A stretch of 64,000 nt of DNA from NCBI RefSeq assembly GCF_014195655.1, contig NZ_JACICD010000001.1:1092682-1156681 (forward strand). The letters run 5' to 3'. The notes below the pieces were generated by a model. That model was given only the letters and a program-made list of their open reading frames with translations. It ran no database searches and had not been told where the DNA came from. The DNA is from Ancylobacter tetraedralis. Its GTDB lineage: Bacteria; Pseudomonadota; Alphaproteobacteria; Rhizobiales; Xanthobacteraceae. The translations under genes and the position numbers were made by a program. Positions 27,611-39,699 of this stretch are shown here, in pieces (the first letter of the stretch is position 1; every line of letters begins with the position of its first letter).

Positions 27611-27639
27611 TTGCTCAAAAGGCTACAGACACCTAGAGA
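27611..27639 (+). promoter_or_regulatory. Possible promoter of the Spy/CpxP-like gene
   Basis: TTGCTC (27611-27616) and TAGAGA (27634-27639) with 17 bases between them, in a locally AT-rich part of the divergent intergenic region. Weak motif match. Confidence 0.3.
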
Positions 27640-27740
27640 AACAAAAAGGCCTGAACCGTCCACGTTCGGCAATCATACGACCACTGGCGGCAATGGAAGG
27701 CTGGGAATGTCAGGCATCCCCGATGGATGCGAGGAAAATC

Positions 27741-28448
27741 ATGTCCATGCGCCTGACGCCCGTTCTCCTCACTCTCGTCATGGCTGTGCTGGCCATTGTC
27801 GGCGTGGCGGTCGAGGCGCGCGTGTCGACCCTCGCGGCCAATCCCGGTCCGCCGTCGCCGGCATTCGCGCCCGGCGATGCGCCCGGAGATTTCCGTCCGG
27901 GTCCGCCATTCGGTCCGCCCCCGGGTTTCGCGCCGCCGCCGGGCGGCCCGCTGGTCCTTGCCGGCCATCTCGCCGCGATGGAAACCTATCTCGGCATCAC
28001 CCGTGACCAGCTGGATGGCTGGCGGGCCTATACTGAAGCTCTCCAGGCGATGATGGCGCTCCCGCTCCCGGCCCTGCCCACCGGCATGGCCGAGGCTAAA
28101 GCGTCAGGCGACACCCGGCCGGACACGCCGCCGCCGGGCGCCATGCCGCCCGGTGACGTAGCGTTCGGCGCCATGCCGCCCGAAGTCCTGTCCTCCGCGG
28201 TCGGCGGCAGCGATCTTCCGGGTGAGCGGCTGGCGCAGGAGCTTGTGCGCAAGGGCGAGCAGGCCACCCGGCTGGCCGCCGCCATCGGCGTATTGCGCGC
28301 GGAACTCTCTCCCGAGCAGATCGGTCGGCTTCAGGCCGCGGCCTGGATGCCCGGCCCGCCGCCCGGCGCCATTCGCGGCGCGACCCCCCTTCTTCCGGCC
28401 CCACCCCGGCCGGAGGAGCCGGAGCCCGATCACATCCCCCCCCGTTGA
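27741..28448 (+). CDS. Periplasmic protein, probably Spy/CpxP (LTXXQ)-like
   Basis: 235-residue secreted protein. The N-terminus (MRLTPVLLTLVMAVLAIVGV) is a signal peptide or anchor; a Pro/Gly-rich segment follows; the helical block 'LAAMETYLGITRDQLDGWRAY' and the later 'LAAAIGVLRAELSPEQIGRL' resemble the two LTXXQ-type repeats of Spy/CpxP chaperone and metal-stress proteins. The C-terminus is Pro-rich. ATG 27741 was chosen for its GAGG site six bases upstream; ATG 27723 would add six residues. Divergent from an OmpR/EnvZ-type pair, the usual setting of such proteins. Family membership is a pattern call. Confidence 0.6.
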   Translation: MSMRLTPVLLTLVMAVLAIVGVAVEARVSTLAANPGPPSPAFAPGDAPGDFRPGPPFGPPPGFAPPPGGPLVLAGHLAAMETYLGITRDQLDGWRAYTEALQAMMALPLPALPTGMAEAKASGDTRPDTPPPGAMPPGDVAFGAMPPEVLSSAVGGSDLPGERLAQELVRKGEQATRLAAAIGVLRAELSPEQIGRLQAAAWMPGPPPGAIRGATPLLPAPPRPEEPEPDHIPPR

Positions 28449-28650
28449 TCGGCCTCCGGAGGCGGGCGCGTCGATCCGGCGCGCCCGCCATCCCCTTTCG
28501 TCCTGCCCGGCGTGGGGTGCGTAGCCGCGCCAGACTGCCCATCTCCGCTGGAGCCGATCGTTTGATCGGGAACATCTCGTGGACCGAACGCTTTCCCTAT
28601 TCCGGAGTGGCCATTGCCCGGCCGGACAATGACCCAACCGACCGAAGGCC

Positions 28651-29904
28651 ATGACCATCGCTTTTCCCCCGTCTCCCCGCCAGTCCCGCGCCCGCTGGCT
28701 GGTTCCGCTGCTGCTTCTGCTGTTCCTCGCCGGCGGCGGCTGGTGGTCCTTGCGCTCGCAGCTGTTCGCGACCGCCGCGCCGGCCTATATCAGCACGCCC
28801 GCCACGCGGGGCGATGTCGAGGTGACGGTGCTGGCCACCGGCACGCTGAAGCCCTCCAAGCTGGTGGCGGTGGGTGCGCAGGTATCGGGGCGCATCACCT
28901 CGGTGAAGGTGAAGCTCGGCGAGCGGGTCAAGCGTGGCGACCTCATCGCCGAGATCGATTCCATCACCCAGCAGAACGAGCTGCGCACCGCGCAGGCGGT
29001 GCTGGCCAAGGTGCGCGCCCAACTGGCCGAGAAGCAGGCGACCCTTACCCTGAACGAGAAGACGCTGGAACGCCAGAGCACGCTCGTCGAGACCAACGCC
29101 ATTTCGCGCACCACGTTCGACACCGCGACGGCGGATGTCGCGGTGACGCGGGCGCAGATCGCCGCGCTGCAGGCGCAGATCAGCGAGGCCGAAGTGGCGG
29201 TGGCGATCGCCGAGGCCGATCTTGCCTATACGCGCATCACCGCCCCGATAGACGGCACGGTGCTGGCCATCGTCAGCCAGGAAGGCCAGACGGTGAACGC
29301 CATCCAGTCCGCCCCCACCATCGTCGTGCTCGGCCAGCTGGACACGATGACGATCCGCGCGGAAATCTCCGAGGCCGATGTGGTGCGCGTGCATTCCGGC
29401 CAGCCGGTCTATTTCACCATCCTCGGCGAGCCGGGCCGGCGCTACGAGGCGGAGCTCGAGTTCATTGAGCCGGCGCCGGAATCGGTGCGCAGCGATTCGA
29501 GCTTCAGTTCGTCCTCAAGCTCCTCCTTGTCGTCGAGCAGCACCAGTTCGAGCAGCTCCGAGGCCGTCTATTACAACGGCATATTCGACGTTCCCAATGC
29601 GGACGGGCGCCTGCGCACCTACATGACCGCCGAGGTCCATATCGTGCTTGGCGAAGCGCGGGGCGTGCTCACCATTCCCTCGGCGGCGCTGGTGGGAACC
29701 GCTGTCGATGGCAAGGCGCAGGTGCGGGTGATCGGCCCGGATGGCCGCGCGACGCCGCGCGAGATCGAGACCGGGCTCGATGACCGTATCACCGTCGAGG
29801 TGCGGTCGGGACTGACGGAAGGCGAGCGCGTCGTCCTGCAGGAAGGGAGCGCGGTCTCATCCGGCTTCGGGGCCGGCGGGCCTCCGCCTCCCATGGGTTT
29901 CTGA
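28651..29904 (+). CDS. macA: MacA-type efflux periplasmic adaptor (HlyD/RND adaptor family)
   Basis: 417-residue membrane-fusion protein. One N-terminal membrane helix (LVPLLLLLFLAGGGWW), a lipoyl-type half motif (VEVTVLATGTLKPSKLVAVGAQVSG, written as VTVLATGTLKPSKLVAVGAQ), a coiled-coil hairpin of about residues 100-190, the second lipoyl half (YTRITAPIDGTVLAI), a beta-barrel and a membrane-proximal domain (GLTEGERVVLQEG). Odd feature: an almost pure Ser tract of roughly 25 residues near 287-312, just before 'VYYNGIFDVPN'. The next gene, one base after the stop, is its MacB partner. Confidence 0.9.
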   Translation: MTIAFPPSPRQSRARWLVPLLLLLFLAGGGWWSLRSQLFATAAPAYISTPATRGDVEVTVLATGTLKPSKLVAVGAQVSGRITSVKVKLGERVKRGDLIAEIDSITQQNELRTAQAVLAKVRAQLAEKQATLTLNEKTLERQSTLVETNAISRTTFDTATADVAVTRAQIAALQAQISEAEVAVAIAEADLAYTRITAPIDGTVLAIVSQEGQTVNAIQSAPTIVVLGQLDTMTIRAEISEADVVRVHSGQPVYFTILGEPGRRYEAELEFIEPAPESVRSDSSFSSSSSSSLSSSSTSSSSSEAVYYNGIFDVPNADGRLRTYMTAEVHIVLGEARGVLTIPSAALVGTAVDGKAQVRVIGPDGRATPREIETGLDDRITVEVRSGLTEGERVVLQEGSAVSSGFGAGGPPPPMGF

Positions 29905-29905
29905 C

Positions 29906-31873
<1,968 letters not shown>

Positions 31874-32309
31874 GGAGCGGCTGTCTTCGCGTCCGTCGAA
31901 GGTCGGCGGGCTCGCCGCGTCATGCAGGGCTGCACGGGCACCCATGCCACTGACGCGGCCTGACGCCGCCGGGGCATGATCGCGGCATAGGCGCATACGG
32001 TATCATCAGCCCGTCATGGTTGGCGGCGGATACCCGAGACGCTCTCGGCGCCCCGCGCGGAGGGCAGATCGGCCGGATGCAATAAGTGCCGGAAAGCGCC
32101 CGACTTTTGCCAGGGGGTCTGGGAAGGGTGGGGGCGTCTCGCTTGCCGTCGCGCTCAAGCTGTGAATTCTGTATACCAGTGCCGAGGGAATGGGATCGGA
32201 TGCCCTTGCCTCGGCTAGGGCGGTGCGATAAGCCTGCCGCGTGCTTTGAATATTTCGCAACTGCGATACAGCGTCGGATGACGTATGTTGACCGGGGAGG
32301 GAGCCGTCC
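31874..32309. other. Non-coding gap ahead of the nuo operon
   Basis: 436 bases without a credible gene. The 150 bases nearest nuoA are more AT-rich than the rest and must hold the operon promoter; the best pair seen (TTGCCT and GATAAG near 32206-32233, spacer 15) is poor, so no promoter is called. A GGGAGGGAG-like ribosome site precedes the nuoA ATG. Confidence 0.5.
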
Positions 32310-32675
32310 ATGAGCAGCTTGCTGCAGGATTATCTGCCCGTCGTCATTTTCATCGCGGTCTCGGCCGTCATCGGCCTCGCGCTTCTGGTCGCGCCGTTCC
32401 TCGTCGCCTTCAGCCGTCCCGATCCGGAGAAGATGTCGGCCTATGAATGCGGCTTCAATGCGTTCGACGACGCGCGCATGAAGTTCGACGTCCGCTTCTA
32501 TCTGGTCTCGATCCTGTTCATCATCTTCGATCTCGAAGTGGCCTTCCTGTTTCCGTGGGCCATCACGTTCGGCAGCCTGGGCGATCTCGGCTTCTGGTCG
32601 ATGATGATTTTCCTCGGCGTTCTCACCGTCGGTTTTGTCTACGAGTGGAAGAAGGGAGCGCTGGAATGGGATTGA
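32310..32675 (+). CDS. nuoA: NADH-quinone oxidoreductase subunit A
   Basis: 121-residue membrane subunit of complex I with three helices, including '[24 protein letters not shown]' (split: [19 protein letters not shown]) and the conserved loop '[25 protein letters not shown]' (ECGF motif) whose Cys lies at the quinone-site surface. It opens the 14-gene nuo cluster. Its last ten bases overlap nuoB. Confidence 0.97.
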   Translation: MSSLLQDYLPVVIFIAVSAVIGLALLVAPFLVAFSRPDPEKMSAYECGFNAFDDARMKFDVRFYLVSILFIIFDLEVAFLFPWAITFGSLGDLGFWSMMIFLGVLTVGFVYEWKKGALEWD

Positions 32676-33244
32676 GCGCGAACAGCCCGCTGGTCGCTCC
32701 CGCACCCAAGGGCATCATCGACCCCAATACCGGCAAGCCGATCGGCGCCACCGACCCGTTCTTCGTGGAGGTGAATGCCGAGCTGGCCGACAAGGGTTTC
32801 CTTGTCACGGCTACGGACGATCTCATCAACTGGGCCCGCACCGGCTCGCTGATGTGGATGACGTTCGGCCTGGCCTGCTGCGCGGTGGAGATGATGCAGG
32901 TCTCCATGCCGCGCTACGACGTGGAGCGCTTCGGTTTTGCTCCCCGCGCGTCTCCGCGCCAGTCGGACGTGATGATCGTTGCGGGCACGCTGACCAACAA
33001 GATGGCCCCGGCGCTGCGCAAGGTCTACGACCAGATGCCGGAGCCGCGCTATGTCATCTCCATGGGCAGCTGTGCCAATGGCGGCGGCTACTATCACTAC
33101 TCCTATTCGGTGGTGCGCGGCTGCGATCGCATCGTGCCGGTGGACATCTACATTCCGGGCTGCCCGCCGACCGCGGAGGCGCTGCTCTACGGGGTGCTGC
33201 TGCTGCAGAAGAAGATTCGCCGTACGGGTACGATCGAACGCTGA
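32666..33244 (+). CDS. nuoB: NADH-quinone oxidoreductase subunit B
   Basis: 192-residue peripheral subunit that holds iron-sulfur cluster N2, the last electron carrier before quinone. Ligands: the tandem Cys in '[10 protein letters not shown]', the Cys in '[16 protein letters not shown]' and in '[12 protein letters not shown]'. ATG 32666 was taken because it gives the usual short leader; longer readings run into nuoA. Confidence 0.97.
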   Translation: MGLSANSPLVAPAPKGIIDPNTGKPIGATDPFFVEVNAELADKGFLVTATDDLINWARTGSLMWMTFGLACCAVEMMQVSMPRYDVERFGFAPRASPRQSDVMIVAGTLTNKMAPALRKVYDQMPEPRYVISMGSCANGGGYYHYSYSVVRGCDRIVPVDIYIPGCPPTAEALLYGVLLLQKKIRRTGTIER

Positions 33245-33280
33245 TCGCCGGTCTCAACAAGAACCGACTACGGGAAAGAC

Positions 33281-33895
33281 ATGGACGAGACGCTGAATGA
33301 GCTGGGCGCGCACGTCAAAGAGGCGCTGCCGGGGGCCATCGAGGACGTCGTTGTCGCCTTCGGCGAACTCACGCTCGTGGCGTCCGCCCCGGATGTCGTC
33401 AAGGTCCTGAGCTTCCTGCGCGACGATCCGTCCTGCAAGTTCGTCAGCTTCATCGACATTTGCGGCGTCGACTACCCCAAGCGCGAGCGCCGCTTCGACG
33501 TGGTCTACCACCTTCTGTCGCCGACCCTGAATGCCCGGGTCCGCATCAAGGTGGAAACCGACGAGGCGACGCCGGTGCCGTCTGCCACGCCGGTCTTCCC
33601 GGGCGCCTTGTGGTTCGAGCGGGAGGCCTACGACATGTACGGCATCCTGTTCTCGGGCCACCCCGAACTGCGCCGCCTGCTGACCGATTACGGCTTCGAT
33701 GGCCATCCGCTGCGCAAGGACTTCCCGACCACGGGCTTCGTTGAGGTGCGCTATGACGACGAGCGCAAGCGCGTGGTCTACGAGCCGGTGAAGCTCGCCC
33801 AGGAGTTCCGCAACTTCGACTTCCTGTCGCCGTGGGAGGGGCCCGACTACGTGCTCCCCGGCGATGAGAAGGCCAGCGCCCCCAAGGCGGGCTGA
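33281..33895 (+). CDS. nuoC: NADH-quinone oxidoreductase subunit C
   Basis: 204-residue 30-kDa subunit of the connecting arm. The family signature is '[12 protein letters not shown]' with '[36 protein letters not shown]' (read in parts: [31 protein letters not shown]). Not fused to nuoD, unlike in E. coli. Confidence 0.97.
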   Translation: MDETLNELGAHVKEALPGAIEDVVVAFGELTLVASAPDVVKVLSFLRDDPSCKFVSFIDICGVDYPKRERRFDVVYHLLSPTLNARVRIKVETDEATPVPSATPVFPGALWFEREAYDMYGILFSGHPELRRLLTDYGFDGHPLRKDFPTTGFVEVRYDDERKRVVYEPVKLAQEFRNFDFLSPWEGPDYVLPGDEKASAPKAG

Positions 33896-33910
33896 GGTGA
33901 GGATCGAGAC

Positions 33911-35110
33911 ATGAACGCTCCTTCGAAGGTCGATCCCAACGTCCGCAACTTCCAGATCAATTTCGGCCCGCAGCACCCTGCGGCGCACGGCGTTCTGCGC
34001 CTTGTTCTGGAGCTGGACGGCGAAATCGTCGAACGCGTCGATCCCCATATCGGCCTGCTGCACCGCGGCACCGAGAAGCTGATCGAAACCAAGACCTATC
34101 TTCAGGCGGTGCCCTATTTCGACCGGCTCGACTATGTCGCGCCGATGAACCAGGAGCATGCCTTCTGCCTCGCCGTGGAGCGTCTGCTCGGCATCGAGGT
34201 GCCCAAGCGCGGCCAGCTGATCCGCGTGCTCTATTCCGAGATCGGCCGCATCCTCTCCCACATGCTCAACGTGACCACGCAGGCCATGGACTGCGGCGCG
34301 CTCACGCCGCCGCTCTGGGGCTTCGAGGAACGCGAGAAGCTCATGGTGTTCTATGAGCGCGCCTCCGGTTCGCGCATGCACGCGGCCTATTTCCGTCCGG
34401 GCGGCGTTCATCAGGATCTGCCGGTCAAGCTGGTCGAGGATATCCGCGATTTCATTCCCTATTTCCTCAAGGTCTGCGACGACCTCGAGGGCCTGCTGAC
34501 CGACAACCGCATCTTCAAGCAGCGCAATGTCGATATCGGCGTCGTCAGCCTGGAAGACGCCTTCGCCTGGGGCTTCTCCGGCGTGATGGTGCGCGGCTCG
34601 GGCGCGGCCTGGGACCTGCGCAAGTCGCAGCCCTATGAGTGCTATGACGAGCTGGAATTCGACATTCCGATCGGCAAGAACTGCGACAATTACGACCGCT
34701 ACTGTATCCGCATGGAGGAGATGCGGCAGTCGGCGCACATCATGCGCCAGTGCTGCGATCGGCTCCTGAAGGAAGCCGGCCCGGTTTCGGCCGTCGACAA
34801 CAAGGTCGTCCCGCCCAAGCGGGGCGAGATGAAGCGCTCGATGGAAGCGCTGATCCACCATTTCAAGCTCTACACGGAAGGCTTCCACGTTCCCGCCGGC
34901 GAGGTCTATGCCGCGGTGGAAGCGCCCAAGGGCGAGTTCGGCGTCTATCTCGTCGCCGACGGTACCAACAAACCCTATCGCTGCAAGATCCGCGCGCCCG
35001 GCTTCGCGCATCTCCAGGCGATGGATTTCCTCTGCCGCGGCTACATGCTCGCGGACGTCTCGGCGATCCTCGGGTCGCTCGACATCGTGTTCGGTGAAGT
35101 GGACCGCTGA
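33911..35110 (+). CDS. nuoD: NADH-quinone oxidoreductase subunit D
   Basis: 399-residue 49-kDa subunit that, with NuoB, forms the quinone-binding pocket. Visible are '[21 protein letters not shown]' (start: [19 protein letters not shown]), '[14 protein letters not shown]', '[19 protein letters not shown]' with the catalytic Tyr, and the C-terminal '[25 protein letters not shown]'-type end ([16 protein letters not shown]). Normal length. Confidence 0.97.
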   Translation: MNAPSKVDPNVRNFQINFGPQHPAAHGVLRLVLELDGEIVERVDPHIGLLHRGTEKLIETKTYLQAVPYFDRLDYVAPMNQEHAFCLAVERLLGIEVPKRGQLIRVLYSEIGRILSHMLNVTTQAMDCGALTPPLWGFEEREKLMVFYERASGSRMHAAYFRPGGVHQDLPVKLVEDIRDFIPYFLKVCDDLEGLLTDNRIFKQRNVDIGVVSLEDAFAWGFSGVMVRGSGAAWDLRKSQPYECYDELEFDIPIGKNCDNYDRYCIRMEEMRQSAHIMRQCCDRLLKEAGPVSAVDNKVVPPKRGEMKRSMEALIHHFKLYTEGFHVPAGEVYAAVEAPKGEFGVYLVADGTNKPYRCKIRAPGFAHLQAMDFLCRGYMLADVSAILGSLDIVFGEVDR

Positions 35111-35148
35111 TCCCGGCAGGGGTTGCGGTTCGATCGGAAGGGTACGGC

Positions 35149-35979
35149 ATGTCTGTCCGTAGGCTTGCGCCAAAAGAGGTCCAGCCCGAGAGCTTCGCCT
35201 TCACGGCCGAGAATCTCGCCTGGGCCGAGAGTACGATCGCGAAATACCCCGCGGGCCGGCAGGCCAGCGCGGTGATTCCGCTGCTGATGCGCGCGCAGGA
35301 ACAGGCGGGCGGCTGGGTCTCCGAGCCGGCCATGCGCTATATCGGCGACATGCTCGGCATGGCGCCGATCCGCGTCTACGAGGTCGCGACGTTCTACACG
35401 CAGTTCCAGCTGCAGCCGGTCGGCACCCGGGCGCATATCCAGGTGTGCGGCACCACGCCCTGCATGCTCAAGGGCGCCGGCGACCTCATCAAGGTCTGCC
35501 AGCGGCGCATCCATGCCGACCCCTTCCACCTCTCCGAGAATGGCGAATTCTCGTGGGAAGAGGTGGAATGCGCGGGCACCTGCACCAACGCGCCGATGAT
35601 CCAGGTGTTCAAGGACGTCTACGAGGACCTCACGCCCGAGGATCTGGAAAAGATCCTCGACGCCTTCGCGCGCGGCGAGACGCCGACGCCCGGCCCGCAG
35701 AACGGCCGGAAGTCTTCCGAGCCGGTCACCGGCCTGCGCGTGCTCACCTCGCCGGAACTGTATGACGGCTCGGTGGTCGGCACCGGCGCGGGTCTCGCGC
35801 TCGCCCGCGAGGCGATCGCGGCGCGTGCCAATGGCGCAACAGCGGCCGCCGCTCCGGCGCCGGCCAAGCCGCCCGTGGCCGAGGCCGTCAAGGCCGCCGG
35901 CAATGCCGATGCCGAGAAGCCCGCCAAGCCCGTCGCGCCGCCTCCGGGCGGCCAGGCGGCCGGCAAGACGGCGGATTGA
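35149..35979 (+). CDS. nuoE: NADH-quinone oxidoreductase subunit E with C-terminal extension
   Basis: 24-kDa subunit with a thioredoxin-like [2Fe-2S] domain (cluster N1a). Ligands: 'VCGTTPCML' and '[16 protein letters not shown]'. The core ends near residue 175. The protein is 276 residues because of an Ala/Pro/Lys-rich tail of about 100 residues that lacks a recognised fold; E. coli NuoE has 166. Tails here are common in Rhizobiales. Confidence 0.96.
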   Translation: MSVRRLAPKEVQPESFAFTAENLAWAESTIAKYPAGRQASAVIPLLMRAQEQAGGWVSEPAMRYIGDMLGMAPIRVYEVATFYTQFQLQPVGTRAHIQVCGTTPCMLKGAGDLIKVCQRRIHADPFHLSENGEFSWEEVECAGTCTNAPMIQVFKDVYEDLTPEDLEKILDAFARGETPTPGPQNGRKSSEPVTGLRVLTSPELYDGSVVGTGAGLALAREAIAARANGATAAAAPAPAKPPVAEAVKAAGNADAEKPAKPVAPPPGGQAAGKTAD

Positions 35980-35989
35980 GGAGCGAACC

Positions 35990-37297
35990 ATGCTGGCCGA
36001 CAAGGATCGCATCTTCACCAATATCTACGGCTATCAGGACTGGGGCCTGCAGGGCGCGTTGAAGCGTGGCTCGTGGGACGGCACCAAGACCCTGCTCGAT
36101 GCCGGCCGCGACTGGATCATCGAGCACATGAAGGCCTCGGGCCTGCGTGGGCGCGGCGGCGCGGGCTTCCCGACGGGGCTGAAGTGGTCCTTCATGCCCA
36201 AGCAGTCGGACGGTCGCCCGCATTATCTCGTCGTCAATGCCGACGAATCCGAGCCCGGCACCTGCAAGGACCGCGAGATCCTGCGCCACGACCCGCATCA
36301 TCTGGTCGAGGGCTGCCTCATTGCCGGCTTCGCCATGGGCGCGCATGCCGCCTATATCTATGTGCGTGGCGAGTTCATTCAGGAGCGCGAGCGCCTGCAG
36401 GCGGCGGTCGACCAGGCCTATGAGGCGCGCCTCATCGGCAAGAACAACGTGCATGGCTGGGATTTCGACGTCGTCGTCCACCATGGCGCCGGCGCCTATA
36501 TCTGCGGCGAGGAAACCGCGCTGCTGGAGAGCCTGGAGGGCAAGAAGGGCCAGCCGCGCCTCAAGCCGCCTTTCCCGGCCAATGTCGGCCTCTATGGCTG
36601 CCCGACCACGGTCAACAACGTCGAATCCATTGCGGTGGCGCCGACCATCCTGCGCCGTGGCGCGGCATGGTTCTCCGGCATCGGGCGGGCGAACAATGTC
36701 GGCACGAAGCTCTATGGCATCTCCGGCCATGTGAACACGCCCTGCATCGTCGAAGAGGCGATGGGCATCCCGTTCAAGGAGCTGATCGAGAAGCATGGCG
36801 GCGGCGTGCGCGGTGGCTGGGACAACCTGCTGGCGATCATTCCCGGCGGCGCCTCCTGCCCGGTGATTCCGGCGGACCAGTGCATGGACCTGATCATGGA
36901 TTTCGACGGCTGCCGCGCCGTGAAATCCTCGTTCGGCACCGCCGGCGTGCTGGTCATGGACAAATCGACCGACATCATCCGGGCGATCGCCCGCATCTCC
37001 TATTTCTTCCGGCACGAGAGCTGCGGCCAGTGCACGCCCTGCCGCGAGGGCACGGGCTGGATGTGGCGGGTGATGGACCGCATGGTGGCCGGCCGCGCCC
37101 AGAAGCGCGAGATCGACCTCCTGCTGCAGGTCACGACCCAGATCGAGGGCCACACGATCTGCGCGCTCGGCGACGCGGCGGCATGGCCGGTGCAGGGGCT
37201 GATCCGGCATTTCCGGCCCGAGATCGAGAAGCGGATCGACCAGTATTCGGCCAACCCGCATTCCGATCCCGTCCCCGTTCCGGTCGCGGCGGAGTGA
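35990..37297 (+). CDS. nuoF: NADH-quinone oxidoreductase subunit F
   Basis: 435-residue 51-kDa subunit that binds NADH, FMN and cluster N3. The Gly-rich NADH loop is '[16 protein letters not shown]', the FMN region includes '[19 protein letters not shown]', '[18 protein letters not shown]', and the cluster ligands are in '[15 protein letters not shown]' plus a later Cys in '[13 protein letters not shown]'. ATG 35990 follows the nuoE stop by ten bases. Confidence 0.98.
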   Translation: MLADKDRIFTNIYGYQDWGLQGALKRGSWDGTKTLLDAGRDWIIEHMKASGLRGRGGAGFPTGLKWSFMPKQSDGRPHYLVVNADESEPGTCKDREILRHDPHHLVEGCLIAGFAMGAHAAYIYVRGEFIQERERLQAAVDQAYEARLIGKNNVHGWDFDVVVHHGAGAYICGEETALLESLEGKKGQPRLKPPFPANVGLYGCPTTVNNVESIAVAPTILRRGAAWFSGIGRANNVGTKLYGISGHVNTPCIVEEAMGIPFKELIEKHGGGVRGGWDNLLAIIPGGASCPVIPADQCMDLIMDFDGCRAVKSSFGTAGVLVMDKSTDIIRAIARISYFFRHESCGQCTPCREGTGWMWRVMDRMVAGRAQKREIDLLLQVTTQIEGHTICALGDAAAWPVQGLIRHFRPEIEKRIDQYSANPHSDPVPVPVAAE

Positions 37298-37302
37298 GGG
37301 CG

Positions 37303-37608
37303 ATGGATCTTCACAAGGTCGTCGAACTCCTCGACGCAAACGACGCCAATCTCGCGGGATCGACCTTCGTGAACGTCAATCTGGCGGGCGCCCGGTTTGA
37401 CGATGTGAACATGTCGGGCTGGTTCGTGAAGAACGTCAATTTTTCCGGTCTGGCGATGGAATGTGCGAATTTCTCGGGTGCGCGCATCACGCGTGCCGAT
37501 CTGGTCGGCGCATCGCTTTCGGAATGCCGGCTCGACGGCATGCGGATCGATGGAATTCTCGTGACCGATATGCTGGCGGCATATCGCGCAGCGCATGAGG
37601 CGAACTGA
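37303..37608 (+). CDS. Pentapeptide-repeat protein inside the nuo operon
   Basis: 101-residue protein. After a short leader helix ([14 protein letters not shown]), about 15 consecutive five-residue units of the A(N/D)LxX type run through nearly the whole protein, for example [35 protein letters not shown]. This predicts a right-handed quadrilateral beta-helix. Known members mimic DNA and protect gyrase, or act as scaffolds; none of this can be assumed here. It starts 5 bases after nuoF and its TGA overlaps the nuoG ATG (TGATG), so it is translated within the operon. Local GC is about 58%, below nuoF and nuoG. Not one of the standard complex I subunits. Confidence 0.85.
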   Translation: MDLHKVVELLDANDANLAGSTFVNVNLAGARFDDVNMSGWFVKNVNFSGLAMECANFSGARITRADLVGASLSECRLDGMRIDGILVTDMLAAYRAAHEAN

Positions 37609-39686
37609 TGGCCAAGATCATCGTTGACGACATCGAGGTCGAGGTTCCCCCGGAATACACGCTGCTTCAGGCATGCGAGGCGGCGGGCGCGGAAATTCCG
37701 CGCTTCTGCTTCCATGAGCGGCTGTCGATCGCCGGCAATTGCCGCATGTGTCTCGTCGAGGTGAAGGGCGGTCCGCCCAAGCCGCAGGCGAGCTGCGCCA
37801 TGAACGTGCGCGACCTGCGCCCCGGCCCCAATGGCGAGCCGCCCGTCGTGCTCACCAAGAGCCCGATGGTAAAGAAGGCGCGCGAAGGGGTGATGGAGTT
37901 CCTGCTTATCAACCACCCGCTGGATTGCCCGATCTGCGACCAGGGCGGCGAGTGCGACCTGCAGGACCAGGCCATGGCCTATGGCGTGGACACGTCCCGC
38001 TACGCCGAGAACAAGCGCGCGGTCGAGGACAAGTATATCGGCCCGCTGATCAAGACCTCCATGACGCGGTGCATCCAGTGCACCCGTTGCGTGCGCTTCA
38101 CCACCGAGGTGGCGGGCGTGGCCGAGCTCGGCGCCATCGGGCGCGGCGAGGACATGGAGATCACCACCTATCTCGAGGCGGCCATGTCGTCCGAGCTGCA
38201 GGGCAATGTCGCGGACCTGTGCCCGGTCGGCGCGCTGACCCAGCGCCCTTACGAGTTCCACGCCCGTCCGTGGGAACTGGTGAAGACCGAATCCGTCGAC
38301 GTGATGGACGCCGTCGGCTCCAATATCCGCGTCGACACGCGCGGCCGCGAAGTGATGCGCGTGCTCCCCCGCCTCAATGAAGAGGTGAACGAGGAGTGGA
38401 TTTCGGACAAGACCCGCTACATCTGGGATGGCCTGAAGACCCAGCGCCTCGACCGCCCCTATGTGCGCGTCGGCGGTCGCCTCAAGCAGGCGAGCTGGCC
38501 CGAGGCCTTCGCTGCCATCGCCGCAAAGGTGAAGGGCGTGCCCGGCAACCGCATCGGCGGGCTGGTGGGCGATCTTGCCTCGGTCGAGGAAGCCTTCGCG
38601 CTCAAGACGCTGCTCGGTGCGCTCGGCTCGGCCAATATCGATTGCCGGCAGGACGGTGTGAAGCTCGATCCCGCGCTCGGGCGCGCGACCTATGTGTTCA
38701 ACGCCACCATCGCCGGCATCGAGCAGGCGGACGCGCTGTTGATCATCGGCTCCAACCCGCGCCTTGAGGCGAGCGTGATGAACGCGCGCATCCGCAAGCG
38801 CTGGCTGGCGGGCAATTTCCCCATCGGGCTGATCGGCGAACATGTCGACCTGACCTACCCTTATGACTATCTCGGCGCCGGTTCGGACACGCTGCTGGAC
38901 CTCGTCGGCGATGGCACCTTCGCCACCACGCTCAAGAACGCGCAGCGCCCGCTCATCCTCATCGGGCAGGGTGCGCTTTCGCGGCCGGATGGCGCGGCGA
39001 TCCTCGCCTTGGCGGGGCGGCTCGCGGTGTCGGTCGGCGCGGTGAAGGAAGGCTGGAACGGCTTCTCGGTGCTGCACACGGCGGCCTCGCGCGTCGGCGC
39101 GCTGGATATCGGCGCGGTGCCGGGCGAGGGCGGTCTCGATGCGGTGGCGCTGACCAATCCGGGCGGCGCGGACGTGATCTTCGCGCTCGGCGCGGATGAG
39201 ATCGACATCGCCCCGGGCGCCTTCGTGGTCTATCTCGGCACGCATGGCGATCGCGGCGCCCACCGCGCCGACGTCATCCTGCCGGGCGCGGCCTATACCG
39301 AGAAGTCCGGCACCTATGTGAACACGGAAGGCCGGGTGCAGATCACCAACCGTGCCGGCTTCCCGCCCGGCGAGGCGCGCGAGGACTGGGCGGTGCTGCG
39401 CGCTCTGTCCGACGTGCTCGGCAAGCGCCTGCCGTTCGACACGCTGGGCCAGCTGCGCGCCGCGCTCTATGCCGCGCATCCGCATCTCGCCCGCCTCGAC
39501 CATGTCGAGCCGGCCGATGCGGCGGCGGTCCTGGCCCTCGCCGGGATGGGCGGCTCGCCGGAGCGCGCGCCGTTCCGCAGCGCGGTGTCCGATTTCTACC
39601 TGACCAATCCGATTACGCGCGCATCCGCCGTGATGGCCGAATGCTCCGCGCTCGCCCGCGCCCGTCTTCAGGCGGCGGCTGAGTGA
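37608..39686 (+). CDS. nuoG: NADH-quinone oxidoreductase subunit G
   Basis: 692-residue 75-kDa subunit with a ferredoxin-like N-terminal domain and a molybdopterin-oxidoreductase-like C-terminal domain that has lost its cofactor. Cluster ligands: '[21 protein letters not shown]' (parts: [19 protein letters not shown]), the His and Cys residues of '[19 protein letters not shown]', and '[12 protein letters not shown]' with a later 'CPVGAL'. Length is typical of alphaproteobacteria and mitochondria and shorter than E. coli NuoG (908), so the N7 cluster region is absent. Confidence 0.97.
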   Translation: MAKIIVDDIEVEVPPEYTLLQACEAAGAEIPRFCFHERLSIAGNCRMCLVEVKGGPPKPQASCAMNVRDLRPGPNGEPPVVLTKSPMVKKAREGVMEFLLINHPLDCPICDQGGECDLQDQAMAYGVDTSRYAENKRAVEDKYIGPLIKTSMTRCIQCTRCVRFTTEVAGVAELGAIGRGEDMEITTYLEAAMSSELQGNVADLCPVGALTQRPYEFHARPWELVKTESVDVMDAVGSNIRVDTRGREVMRVLPRLNEEVNEEWISDKTRYIWDGLKTQRLDRPYVRVGGRLKQASWPEAFAAIAAKVKGVPGNRIGGLVGDLASVEEAFALKTLLGALGSANIDCRQDGVKLDPALGRATYVFNATIAGIEQADALLIIGSNPRLEASVMNARIRKRWLAGNFPIGLIGEHVDLTYPYDYLGAGSDTLLDLVGDGTFATTLKNAQRPLILIGQGALSRPDGAAILALAGRLAVSVGAVKEGWNGFSVLHTAASRVGALDIGAVPGEGGLDAVALTNPGGADVIFALGADEIDIAPGAFVVYLGTHGDRGAHRADVILPGAAYTEKSGTYVNTEGRVQITNRAGFPPGEAREDWAVLRALSDVLGKRLPFDTLGQLRAALYAAHPHLARLDHVEPADAAAVLALAGMGGSPERAPFRSAVSDFYLTNPITRASAVMAECSALARARLQAAAE

Positions 39687-39699
39687 GGGGAGGGAGAGC

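Noticed and set aside
32006-32313. Open frames on both strands in the gap before nuoA
   Set aside because: About 75 and 100 codons, no ribosome site, no hydrophobic or domain pattern, atypical codon use.
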